A stretch of DNA of 32,299 nt from Actinomycetes bacterium. Lineage in GTDB: Bacteria > Actinomycetota > Actinomycetes > Actinomycetales > Actinomycetaceae. Positions 14,957 through 22,627 of the stretch are shown here, in pieces; the first letter of the stretch is position 1, and the number at the start of each line of letters is the position of its first letter. Made by a program: the position numbers and the translations under genes. The notes under the pieces were generated by a model that was not told the origin of the DNA, made no database searches, and was given only the letters and a program-made list of their open reading frames with translations. The DNA is taken from assembly GCA_023426345.1 (NCBI GenBank), contig JAFAAX010000086.1, forward strand, positions 1-32,299. The letters are read 5' to 3'.

Positions 14957-17283
14957 GGGCGTGTTCCTCCGTCCGTGGCCGCGCGGGCGCCCTCGTCAAT
15001 GAGCTCCGCGGAAGGGCGCGACAGCCGCGAAGGCCACCAGATGGCGGACCCGATGTCGTCGCTGAGGGCGGGAACCAGGAGGGAACGGACGACGAACGTG
15101 TCGATCAGGACGCCGACGGAGACGATGACGGCGAGTTGGACGAGGAACAGGATCGGGATGACGGCCAGCGCGGCGAACGTCGCGGCCAGGACCAGCCCGG
15201 CGGAGGTGATGACCCCGCCGGTGAGGGCCAACCCCCTGACGATGCCCGTGCGGGTGCCGTGGCGCAGCGCCTCCTCACGGACCCGCGTCATCAGGAAGAT
15301 GTTGTAGTCGATGCCCAGTGCCACCAGGAAGACGAACCCGTAGAGAGGGACCGCGGGGTCCGCGCCGGGAAATCCGAGCACGTGGGTGAACAGGAGGCCC
15401 GACACGCCAAGCGCCGTCCCGAAGGACAGCGCGGTGGTCGCGACCAGCAGCACCGGGGCCACGAGGGAGCGCAGCAGCAGCACCAGGATGATCAGGATGA
15501 CGGCCAGGATGACCGGGATGATGACGGTCCGGTCCCGGATCGCGGCGTCGTTGGTGTCGATGGCCGTGGCAGTGACGCCGCCGATGATCGCACCGGGGTA
15601 CGCGTCGGACAGGTCGGCCCGCAGAGTGCGCACGGTCTGCTGCGCGGCGTCGGAGTCCGCGGCGTCGGTGAGAGTGGCCTGCAGCATGATGTCTCCGGCG
15701 TCGACCGTCGGGGCGGGTGGGAGAGATCCGGGCGGTCCGACGGCCTGGATGCCGTCCGCCGTCACGGGGGCGGACCCGCTGGGGGAGTCGGCGGCGACGA
15801 CGCTCACGCCGGCGACCCCCTGGTGGCCGAGCATGAGGTCGGCCGCGCCCTGCAGGTCGGCTTGGTCGACGATCACGAGGGCGGGACTGCCCGAACCGCC
15901 GGGGAAGTGCTCGCCGAGCAGTACCTGGCCGTCGCGCGCCTGCGAGGGGCCGAGCACCAGGTCGGACTGGGCCACGCCGGAGGCACTGAACCCGGTCGCC
16001 GCCACGACGCCGAGGCCGAGCACCGCGGCGGTCACCATCCAGATCGGCCGGGCATGGCGCTGGATTCGGGCGCCGAGCCGGGCCCACAGGCCCCGGGAGG
16101 ACGCCGGGTTCGTGGCGGGCAGGGCGGCCCCGCCCGCGGTGGCGCCCCCGCTCCCCGCGTCCGCACCCGCCGCGCCCGCACCCGCCTCTGCACCCGCTTC
16201 GTAGCGTGGGCGGCGCGGCCAGAACGCCGACCGGCCGAGGATCAGGAGCAGCGCAGGCAGCAAGGTGAGCGCCGCCAGCATCGCGAAGACGATGCCGATG
16301 GAGGTGACCGGCCCCAGCATCCTGTTCGACGTGAGGTCGCTGAGCAGGAGGCACAGCAGACCGGCGATGACGGTGCTGCCGGAGGCGATGATCGGCCCGG
16401 AGGCGGCGCGCCACGCCTGCCTCGTCGCGCTGCGGGCGTCCGGGTGGACGCGCAGCGCCTCGCGGAACCGGGCGACGTAGAGCAGTGAGTAGTCGGTGGC
16501 GGCGCCGATGACGAGGATGAACAAGATGCCTTGCGTCTGGCCGTTGAGCAGCAGAACGCCGGCCCGGGCGAGCCACCACACGGTGAGCAGCGCCACACAC
16601 AGCGCGACAAGGCTGGTGGTCAGGACCACCAGGGGCAGCAGCAGCGAGCGATACACCGCGAGGAGGATGACCAGGACCGCCACGAGGGCGACGGCCAGCA
16701 GGATGCCGTCGATCCCGGCGAACGCATCGAGCAGATCGGCGCTGAACCCCGCGGGGCCTGTGACGTGGACGTCGATCCCCGTCGGCGCGGTGTCCCGCAG
16801 CGTCTGTCCCACCCGGTCGACCGCGGCGCCGACGTCCGCATCGGACGTGATCGGCACGAACGCCTCCACGGCGCGGCCGTCGTCGGAGGGGATCGCCGGG
16901 GAGACCCCGTCGGCGACTCCGTCGAGGTCGGGCAGGGCGGCCACCTGGGCGGAGATCGCCGAGACCTGCTGGGCGTTCAGTTCGTCCTCCGAGGAGAACA
17001 CGACGATGGCGGGCAGGTCGTCGGACGTGGCGAACGCCCCGCGCTGCGCGTCCACCTTCGCCGCGTCGGAGGAACTGGGCAGGTAGTGCGCCGGGTCGTT
17101 GGACGACACCTCGTCGACGCGGCCGAAGTAGGGCCCCCCGATCGCCGCCGCCGCCAGCCAGGCGACGATGAGCAGGACGGGCGCCACCACCCGCAGCAGG
17201 CGTCGCGCTCCGCTCGGTGGGCGCGGGGGCGGGGCGGGGGAGGGGGACGAGGGCGGCCCCGCGTGGCCGTGTTGCGCGCTCAT
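14953..17283 (-). CDS. MMPL-family RND lipid/drug exporter
   Basis: A 776-residue inner-membrane transporter with two MMPL halves and about 12 helices. Each half has a large extracytoplasmic domain. The proton-relay Asp-Tyr pairs of MmpL3-like proteins are both present: D264-Y265 in GAATDYSLLYVARFREAL and D659-Y660 in GIDYNIFLMTRVREEA. Actinobacterial MMPL proteins export lipids, glycolipids or drugs using the proton gradient. ATG 17283 overlaps the DUF1295 stop, and its own stop overlaps the photolyase start. The N-terminus is a Pro/Ser-rich cytoplasmic tail. The neighbouring acyl ligase and DUF1295 enzyme suggest a lipid cargo, which is inference. Confidence 0.93.
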   Translation of the reverse strand: MSAQHGHAGPPSSPSPAPPPRPPSGARRLLRVVAPVLLIVAWLAAAAIGGPYFGRVDEVSSNDPAHYLPSSSDAAKVDAQRGAFATSDDLPAIVVFSSEDELNAQQVSAISAQVAALPDLDGVADGVSPAIPSDDGRAVEAFVPITSDADVGAAVDRVGQTLRDTAPTGIDVHVTGPAGFSADLLDAFAGIDGILLAVALVAVLVILLAVYRSLLLPLVVLTTSLVALCVALLTVWWLARAGVLLLNGQTQGILFILVIGAATDYSLLYVARFREALRVHPDARSATRQAWRAASGPIIASGSTVIAGLLCLLLSDLTSNRMLGPVTSIGIVFAMLAALTLLPALLLILGRSAFWPRRPRYEAGAEAGAGAAGADAGSGGATAGGAALPATNPASSRGLWARLGARIQRHARPIWMVTAAVLGLGVVAATGFSASGVAQSDLVLGPSQARDGQVLLGEHFPGGSGSPALVIVDQADLQGAADLMLGHQGVAGVSVVAADSPSGSAPVTADGIQAVGPPGSLPPAPTVDAGDIMLQATLTDAADSDAAQQTVRTLRADLSDAYPGAIIGGVTATAIDTNDAAIRDRTVIIPVILAVILIILVLLLRSLVAPVLLVATTALSFGTALGVSGLLFTHVLGFPGADPAVPLYGFVFLVALGIDYNIFLMTRVREEALRHGTRTGIVRGLALTGGVITSAGLVLAATFAALAVIPILFLVQLAVIVSVGVLIDTFVVRSLLVPALSDDIGSAIWWPSRLSRPSAELIDEGARAATDGGTRP

Positions 17284-18290
17284 CGGTGCACTCCGGGGGT
17301 GCTGGCGCCGCTCCCGGCATCCGTCCTGACCCCGGTCCGGGGCTTGCGTGGAGGCAGGAGCACCAGGACCGAGGTCGAGGCACGGTACTCCTGGTAGCCC
17401 GGGTGGCCACCCCAGCGCGCGTCCGCCTTCCGTTCCAGAAGTGGGATCCCGCTCACGCGGGTGAGGAGGATCAGGACGAACACGGGAGAGACGAGAGTGG
17501 CGTACTGCCATCCGCGTAGCGCTGGGAGTGCCGCAACGGCGAGGCCGAGCCAGGCGACGATCTCGCCGAAGTAATTGGGGTGGCGCGACCACGCCCACAG
17601 GCCGGTCCGGATGAAGTCCGTCTTGTTCGCAGGATCGGCGCGGAAGCGCTTCTTCTGGAGGTCCGCCGCCACCTCGACGGCGAAGCCGAGGATCCAGATG
17701 ACCAGTCCGACGATCGTCACGGCGCTGAGGCCGGGCCGCTCGGTCGCGGTCACCGCGGCGAGGACCGCGGACAGCGTGAGCGTCACCCACAGGCCCTGCG
17801 TCACCCACACGACGAGGAAGCGGGGAGCGTCCGGTGTGATCGCTTCGAACCGGTTGTCCCCGCCGCTGCGGCGGACCCGGGCGAACAGGAACGAGCCCAG
17901 GCGTGCCGCCCACACCACCACCGCGCCCGCCAGCAGCAGGGCCGGAAGATCGGTGTGGCCGGTGAGGATCAGCGCGCCCAGGATGGCGGTGACGAAGGTC
18001 AGGCTCCCCACCAGGTCGAAGTACCTCTCGGTCTGCGCGAGCCACGCCGGGAGGAAAGCGGCGAACTGGACCAGGAAGATCCATCCGACCACCACCGTGA
18101 AGACAGGGACGCCACCTACTGTGGCACCGCCCTGGGAACCGGCCCGCGCCATCGCGGCACTCACCGCCAGCACCGCGACGACCACCGCGAGAGACCGGCC
18201 GGCAGAGCGTGCCGACGGGGTGGTTCGAGGGGCGGTGCCGGAGCGGTCGCTCCGCTCGCCACGTCGGCTGACGTGAGGCGTCTCGGTCAT
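17280..18290 (-). CDS. DUF1295 / steroid 5-alpha-reductase-like membrane protein
   Basis: A 336-residue multi-pass membrane protein of the DUF1295 family, related in fold to steroid 5-alpha reductases and isoprenylcysteine methyltransferases. The C-terminal signature is intact: ADLQKKRFR (209-217), GLWAWSRHPNYFGE (230-243) and GIPLLERKADARWGGHPGYQ near the end, where NADPH- or SAM-type cofactor contacts lie in relatives. The reaction is unknown. Reduction or methylation of a lipid or isoprenoid is plausible. It sits between the acyl-AMP ligase and the MMPL gene with ATGA overlaps on both sides. The ATG at 18290 was chosen from the overlap. Confidence 0.87.
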   Translation of the reverse strand: MTETPHVSRRGERSDRSGTAPRTTPSARSAGRSLAVVVAVLAVSAAMARAGSQGGATVGGVPVFTVVVGWIFLVQFAAFLPAWLAQTERYFDLVGSLTFVTAILGALILTGHTDLPALLLAGAVVVWAARLGSFLFARVRRSGGDNRFEAITPDAPRFLVVWVTQGLWVTLTLSAVLAAVTATERPGLSAVTIVGLVIWILGFAVEVAADLQKKRFRADPANKTDFIRTGLWAWSRHPNYFGEIVAWLGLAVAALPALRGWQYATLVSPVFVLILLTRVSGIPLLERKADARWGGHPGYQEYRASTSVLVLLPPRKPRTGVRTDAGSGASTPGVHR

Positions 18291-20143
18291 GTCTGATCCT
18301 GTTCGTCGTAGAGGGCATCGAGGTGTGGTGCCACCGCGCGGAGGAACTCGGCGCGGCGCAGCTTGAGGGTGGGCGTCAGGAGCGTGTGTTCCGGCCCGGT
18401 GAGGTCCATGACGAGCACTCTGAAACGGCGCACCTGCTCTGCTCGCGACACGGCTGCGTTGGCTGCCGTGATGGTCCGCTGGAGATGGGCGACGATCGTG
18501 TCGTCGACGATGTGCCGACCGGGCGGCGCGCAGGATTCTCGGGCGTCCGCCACGCACCGGGCGGACGCAGCGTGGCCCTTCCGCTGCGCCCAGGCGATTG
18601 CCTCGTCCGTGTCCAGGACCACCAGCGCCGCGGCATAGGGCTTGTCCTCGCCGACCATGACGGCGTGAGCGATCAGGGGATCCGTGCCGACCGCCTGTTC
18701 CCAGGGCTCGGGGGCGATGTTCTTCCCATTGGAGGTGACAAGGATGTTCTTCCGGCGTCCCCGGATGAACAGGAAGCCGTCCTCGTCGAGGGTTCCCTGG
18801 TCACCCGTGCGGAAGAATCCGTCAATGTGGGAGTCCTGGTCATTCTCGGTGTGAAGGTACCCGGGGCTGACGCCCACCCCGCGGACCAGCACCTCGCCCT
18901 CGTCGGAGATGCGCACGGTCGAGCCGGGAATCGGTGTGCCGACGGAGCCCGCTCGCAGGCGCCCGGGACGAATTCCCGTCACCGGCGCAGTCGTCTCTGT
19001 CAGGCCGTAGCCTTCGAGCACCGGGACTCCGATGCCGCGGTAGAAGTTGCCCAGATCCGGATCCAGGCGCGACGCGCCGGAGAGGAGGTACTCGACGCGG
19101 CCCCCCAGGACACCGCGCATCCGACGGAAGAACAGGCGATCGGCGATCATGTGCCTCATGCGCAGGCCCCAGGGAGCCGAGAGGCCCGCGTCGTCCTGGA
19201 CCCGTTCGAGATGGCGACCCCAGGAGACGGCCGTGCGGTCCGCCGCGGCAAGAGCCCGTCCGAGCCCTCGTTCGCGGGCCTTCGTGTGAGCGGCAGCGCG
19301 GATCTTCTCCAGCAGATGCGGGACCACCACCATGAAGGTGGGACGGACCTCTGCCATCGCCGCCACCGCCCCTGAGGGATCGCTCAGGTGGACCACCTTC
19401 ATGCCGGCATGCACGGACACCAATTGCAGCCCTTGCGCGAGCACGTGCGCCAGGGGCAAGAGGACGATGGTGGAGGCCCGGTCATTGACGACCTCGTTGT
19501 AGGCCGCGCCGACCTGGACGACCAGACGGACGAAGTTCCCGTGGGTGATGCGCACACCCTTCTGGCCGCCGGTGGCGCCCGAGGTGAAGACGATGCTCGC
19601 CAGGTCGTCGGGGCGTGCCAGTGCGCTGCGGCGGTCGACGTCCTCGTCGATGACACCGCCACGGACGCCCCGATCAACCAGGTCCGACAGGTCCCGGCCG
19701 GAGTCAGCGTCGAACGACCACACATGAAGCCCCGGACACGCCTGCTCGAGCACGTCACGGTGGGAGGGGCCACCTGCCAACGCGACGCGGACGTCGCAGT
19801 CGGAGAGGATCGCCGCGACCTGCGTGGAGGAGGCCGTGTCGTGGATCGGGACGACCACGGCTCCGGCTGCCCAGATCGCGAAGTCCGCGACCGCCCATTC
19901 GTAGCGCGTCGGTGACATGATCACCACCGCCTCACCCGGGCGGACCCCGGCTGCGATGAGTCCCTTGGCCAGTGCGCGCACCTCGTTGCGGAACTGAGTG
20001 GTGGTCACATCGACCAGTCGGCCGTTCACGTGACGGCCGAAGGCGACGTGCGCGGGATCGATGCGCTGTCTGTCCTCGAGAAGGCACGAGGTCGACACCA
20101 GATCAGGTCTGTCCATGATCTGCGGCACAGTCATCTGGCGCAT
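18287..20143 (-). CDS. AMP-dependent acyl-CoA synthetase/ligase (FadD15-like)
   Basis: A 618-residue adenylate-forming enzyme that activates a carboxylic acid, probably a long-chain fatty acid, to acyl-AMP and then to a thioester. Motifs: P-loop FTSGATGGQKG (186-196, with Gly-Gln where Lys-Pro or Pro-Lys variants are usual), GYGLTETTAP, and the C-terminal hinge region TGDQGTLDEDGFLFIRGRRKN followed by SNGKNIAPEP, where the catalytic Lys is expected. The ATG at 20143 follows a strong GAGGAGG ribosome site (20152-20159 on the other strand). It is first in the operon with DUF1295, MMPL and photolyase. A promoter with GCTAGC repeats lies upstream, facing the divergent MarR gene. Confidence 0.9.
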   Translation of the reverse strand: MRQMTVPQIMDRPDLVSTSCLLEDRQRIDPAHVAFGRHVNGRLVDVTTTQFRNEVRALAKGLIAAGVRPGEAVVIMSPTRYEWAVADFAIWAAGAVVVPIHDTASSTQVAAILSDCDVRVALAGGPSHRDVLEQACPGLHVWSFDADSGRDLSDLVDRGVRGGVIDEDVDRRSALARPDDLASIVFTSGATGGQKGVRITHGNFVRLVVQVGAAYNEVVNDRASTIVLLPLAHVLAQGLQLVSVHAGMKVVHLSDPSGAVAAMAEVRPTFMVVVPHLLEKIRAAAHTKARERGLGRALAAADRTAVSWGRHLERVQDDAGLSAPWGLRMRHMIADRLFFRRMRGVLGGRVEYLLSGASRLDPDLGNFYRGIGVPVLEGYGLTETTAPVTGIRPGRLRAGSVGTPIPGSTVRISDEGEVLVRGVGVSPGYLHTENDQDSHIDGFFRTGDQGTLDEDGFLFIRGRRKNILVTSNGKNIAPEPWEQAVGTDPLIAHAVMVGEDKPYAAALVVLDTDEAIAWAQRKGHAASARCVADARESCAPPGRHIVDDTIVAHLQRTITAANAAVSRAEQVRRFRVLVMDLTGPEHTLLTPTLKLRRAEFLRAVAPHLDALYDEQDQT

Positions 20144-20205
20144 TGCTGTGTCCTCCTCGCGGTGTCTGCCGACGTCCCGACCGTCTACGGAGCTGATAAC
20201 TAGAG

Positions 20206-20234
20206 AAGCTAGCAGCTAGCCGGCCATGATACAA
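20206..20234 (-). promoter_or_regulatory. Promoter of the fadD-like operon with GCTAGC operator candidate
   Basis: On the minus strand TTGTAT (20229-20234) and TAGCTT (20206-20211) are 17 bases apart. Two GCTAGC palindromes (20208-20213 and 20215-20220), one base apart, cover the -10 end and the spacer. Repression by the divergent MarR protein at this site is inferred. Confidence 0.5.
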
Positions 20235-20243
20235 GCGAAGTGA

Positions 20244-20249
20244 TAAAGT
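20244..20249 (+). promoter_or_regulatory. -10 box of a leaderless promoter (marR)
   Basis: TAAAGT ends 6 bases before the ATG at 20256 and no Shine-Dalgarno is present. Confidence 0.5.
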
Positions 20250-20255
20250 TCCGCC

Positions 20256-20837
20256 ATGTCGACGTCTGCGGAGGGGAGCGCGCCCGAGCGTGCCGAGTCG
20301 GAGCGTGGCGTGTACAGCGTGGAGTCCAACGACCCCGACGGGGTGCTGGTCGACCGCTCCGGTCTGTCGGAGGGCGATGTCGCCCAGATCAATCGGCTGA
20401 TGGGGGCGATGGGCAGGCTGCGCCAGGCCGACGACCGGCTGTCGGATGCCTCGACGCGCTACATGAAGCTGAACAAGACGGACATGCGTGCCCTCCACTT
20501 CCTCATCGTCTGCCAGAATCGCGGTGAACTGACGACTCCTGGAGACATCGCAGCCCATCTCGGTATCACGACGGCGTCCACCACGAAGCTCCTCGACAGG
20601 CTGGCGCGCGCCGGCCACATCACGCGGGAACCGCATCCCTCGGACCGTCGCGCACTGGTGGTGCGCATCACCGCGGAGACCCGGCGCATCGCGACGGACA
20701 CGGTCGGGCGCCAGCAGTCTAGACGGTTCGGTGTGGCCGCGCGCCGGACCCCGGAGGAGCGTGAGGTCGTGATCTCCTTCCTCGAAGACACGGCCCGGGA
20801 GTTGTCTGACGCGGCCGAGGACTGGCCCGAGGACTGA
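20256..20837 (+). CDS. MarR-family transcriptional regulator
   Basis: A 193-residue regulator. The N-terminal 55 residues are a polar extension. The winged helix follows, with LNKTDMRALHFLI (about 71-83), the recognition region LTTPGDIAAHLGITTASTTKLLDRLARAGHI (about 91-121) and the wing REPHPSDRRALVVRIT. MarR proteins usually repress divergent transport or catabolic genes and are released by aromatic or lipid ligands. Here it faces the acyl-ligase/MMPL operon across 112 bases that carry the GCTAGC repeats. It is probably autoregulated and the ligand is unknown. Confidence 0.9.
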   Translation: MSTSAEGSAPERAESERGVYSVESNDPDGVLVDRSGLSEGDVAQINRLMGAMGRLRQADDRLSDASTRYMKLNKTDMRALHFLIVCQNRGELTTPGDIAAHLGITTASTTKLLDRLARAGHITREPHPSDRRALVVRITAETRRIATDTVGRQQSRRFGVAARRTPEEREVVISFLEDTARELSDAAEDWPED

Positions 20838-20849
20838 TCTCTGGGGCGG

Positions 20850-20874
20850 CTATTCACGGACTATGCATGAATAG
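20850..20874. promoter_or_regulatory. Inverted repeat, operator candidate before the membrane-protein pair
   Basis: CTATTCA (20850-20856) and TGAATAG (20868-20874) are perfect 7-bp arms with an 11-base spacer. GACTATG also occurs twice in direct orientation (20859-20865 and 20874-20880). The site covers the -35 region of the TATAGT -10 box at 20885. The linked TetR or MarR protein is the likely binder, which is inference. Confidence 0.55.
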
Positions 20875-20884
20875 ACTATGAGCG

Positions 20885-20890
20885 TATAGT
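20885..20890 (+). promoter_or_regulatory. -10 box before the first membrane paralog
   Basis: TATAGT lies 5 bases before an in-frame GTG (20896) and 71 bases before the preferred GTG start (20962). It could give either a leaderless long form or an mRNA with a leader carrying the GAGGAGG ribosome site at 20951-20957. Confidence 0.5.
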
Positions 20891-20961
20891 GCTCCGTGTC
20901 GGAGGCGACGGCGCCAACGCGCCGCTCCTCGCCCCGGAATTCCCGACCTCGAGGAGGAGTT

Positions 20962-21726
20962 GTGTACACGATCGACGAGGCCATGGCGGTGGTCCATGCC
21001 CGCCCCGGCCTGGTGGTGGCGCTGGCGTTCGCGACCTACGGGTTCGGGTTCGCCCAGTACATCACGAGCATGTGGATGCAGCGGCGCAACAAGGACTGTC
21101 CATTCTTCTTCTGGCAGCATGCGTGGTACTTCGGCCACGACCTCACGTTCGTCCTACTGTTCCGCCAGTGGTTCTTCGAGGTCGACTTCTGGTTGTTCAA
21201 GGTCTTGTGGGCCGGGTGCGTGGCCTTCGTGGCGATCGAGATCTACTCCCTGTACCTGGTCGTGAAGAACGAACGCCAAGCCGTGTGGGGACGCTTCCAC
21301 GACGCCCCGGTCACCGAGGGGCAGGCCTGGCTGCGCGGCATCCTCATCTACGCGATCGGCGTGGTCGCGTTCATGTCGATCCGCGTGCTCATCGGCGACC
21401 CGATGTGCCTGGTCCTCATGATGTCCACCAACGCCACCCTGGCCATCGCCACGCAGTTCAAGCTGGAGGCCAACAAGCAGTACCGTCCCGGCGATGTGGC
21501 CTTGGGCGTGTTCATCTTCTTGGGGACCCTGTTCACCTTCGCGCCCTTCGGCTTCTTCACCACGGTCATCCAGGTCCTGTCCCAGCCGTGGTTCTACATC
21601 CTGGGTGTTGTGGCCGCCGTGTGCTCGGCCCGCTACTTGGTGCTCGCCGTGCGGCAGTCGCGCACGCTTCCCGCCCTCACCCTGGATGCGGCCGGCCAGG
21701 CGGTGCCCGCAGCGGCCGCCGCCTGA
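20962..21726 (+). CDS. Multi-pass membrane protein of unknown family, paralog 1
   Basis: A 254-residue protein with about seven hydrophobic helices and no signal peptide. I do not recognise the family. GTG 20962 is preferred because GAGGAGG lies just upstream and because from this start the first 60 residues align without a gap to paralog 2 (21855). Shared columns include GFGF (27-30), RR (41-42), PF (47-48), W51, H53, YF (56-57) and H59-D60, plus PWFYI-GV near the C-terminus. An in-frame GTG at 20896 would add 22 Arg/Ser/Pro-rich residues. The conserved His and Asp beside helix 2 suggest an enzyme or metal site rather than a simple scaffold, which is inference. It follows marR and is probably co-regulated with it. 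Confidence 0.8.
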   Translation: MYTIDEAMAVVHARPGLVVALAFATYGFGFAQYITSMWMQRRNKDCPFFFWQHAWYFGHDLTFVLLFRQWFFEVDFWLFKVLWAGCVAFVAIEIYSLYLVVKNERQAVWGRFHDAPVTEGQAWLRGILIYAIGVVAFMSIRVLIGDPMCLVLMMSTNATLAIATQFKLEANKQYRPGDVALGVFIFLGTLFTFAPFGFFTTVIQVLSQPWFYILGVVAAVCSARYLVLAVRQSRTLPALTLDAAGQAVPAAAAA

Positions 21727-21733
21727 ACGCACC

Positions 21734-21770
21734 CGGGTCGCCCTCGTCGATCACGGGCGAGGGCGACCCG
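21734..21770. repeat. Perfect 13-bp palindromic hairpin between the membrane paralogs
   Basis: CGGGTCGCCCTCG (21734-21746) pairs with CGAGGGCGACCCG (21758-21770) around an 11-base loop. It is followed by a weaker hairpin, CTCGTC (21793-21798) and GACGAG (21807-21812). It could attenuate or terminate transcription after paralog 1, or stabilise its mRNA. The core is shared with the palindrome at 30292-30350. Confidence 0.7.
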
Positions 21771-21854
21771 CGCACCCAGCCCCAGGGCCGCCCTCGTCCA
21801 TCCTGAGACGAGAGACCCGCCCGCTGCCTTCCCCGCAGAGAATCGAGTTCCCCC

Positions 21855-22607
21855 GTGTCCTGGTACGACACCCTCATCCAGGCGTACACGTTCGACAACG
21901 TGGCGCTGCTGGTCGCCTCCGTCATCACGTTCGGCTTCGGGTTCTGGGAGTACATCTACAGCTTCCGCCTGACCCGCCGGGAAGGCGTGGGCCCCTTCCC
22001 GATCTGGATGCACACCTTCTACTTCGCCCATGACAGCTCGTGGGCGGTCATCTTGTTCCTGGCGGCGTCGCGCCGGGAGTGGAACTGGTTCCTGCTGGGC
22101 GCCTCCATCGCCCTGCTGGTGTGGACCCTGTTCGAGACCTACAACCTGGTGACAGCGGTCCGCTCGCCCGTCGAGCGGCGCGAGGCGTTCTCCCGCTACC
22201 TCGGCCAGGACGTGACGCCGGGCCGCGCCGCGGTGGCGATCCTGGTGCAGATCCTCGCGTTCTACGGGCTGGTCAACGTCCTCATCCAGTTCATGGGCGA
22301 AGGCTCCTTCTTCCAGTGGGCCGCGATCACCAACATGGTGATGGCCACGGGCCCCGCCACCGTGTGGCTGCGCCGGGGATCCCGCGACGGCAACGGGATG
22401 GGCATCGCCCTGGTCATCCTGGGGGGCACGCTCAACACGTTCCTCCCCCTCTCGATGTTCGCCACCGCGCTGCCCCAGGTCTTCAACCGCCCATGGTTCT
22501 ACATCGCCGGCGTCATCTTCACGGGCATCGCCCTGGCCAACGTCGTCATGGTCTCCCGCTTCCCCGCCAAGACGCAGACCGAGGGCCAGAAGCACCCCAT
22601 CTGGTGA
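21855..22607 (+). CDS. Multi-pass membrane protein of unknown family, paralog 2
   Basis: A 250-residue protein with about seven hydrophobic helices, clearly homologous to paralog 1. It has FGFGFWEYI (26-34), WMHTFYFAHD (51-60) and PWFYIAGV near the C-terminus. It differs from paralog 1 by a WEY triplet after GFGF where paralog 1 has AQY, and by ETY near residue 95. The GTG start at 21855 is set by the gapless alignment. The ribosome site before it is weak. A W-E-x-Y cluster in a small seven-helix protein loosely recalls the integral-membrane terpene cyclases of fungi, but this is only a hint and not an assignment. Confidence 0.8.
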   Translation: MSWYDTLIQAYTFDNVALLVASVITFGFGFWEYIYSFRLTRREGVGPFPIWMHTFYFAHDSSWAVILFLAASRREWNWFLLGASIALLVWTLFETYNLVTAVRSPVERREAFSRYLGQDVTPGRAAVAILVQILAFYGLVNVLIQFMGEGSFFQWAAITNMVMATGPATVWLRRGSRDGNGMGIALVILGGTLNTFLPLSMFATALPQVFNRPWFYIAGVIFTGIALANVVMVSRFPAKTQTEGQKHPIW

Positions 22608-22615
22608 GGCACCGG

Positions 22616-22621
22616 TAGGCT
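22616..22621 (+). promoter_or_regulatory. -10 box of a leaderless promoter (tetR)
   Basis: TAGGCT ends 6 bases before the GTG at 22628. It lies in the 20-base gap after paralog 2, so the regulator can be made independently of the pair. Confidence 0.5.
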
Positions 22622-22627
22622 GACGTC

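Noticed and set aside
20896..20961. Longer leaderless form of membrane paralog 1 from GTG 20896
   Set aside because: The added residues are polar and absent from paralog 2. GTG 20962 has a GAGGAGG site and gives a gapless alignment. The long form is kept only as a possibility.
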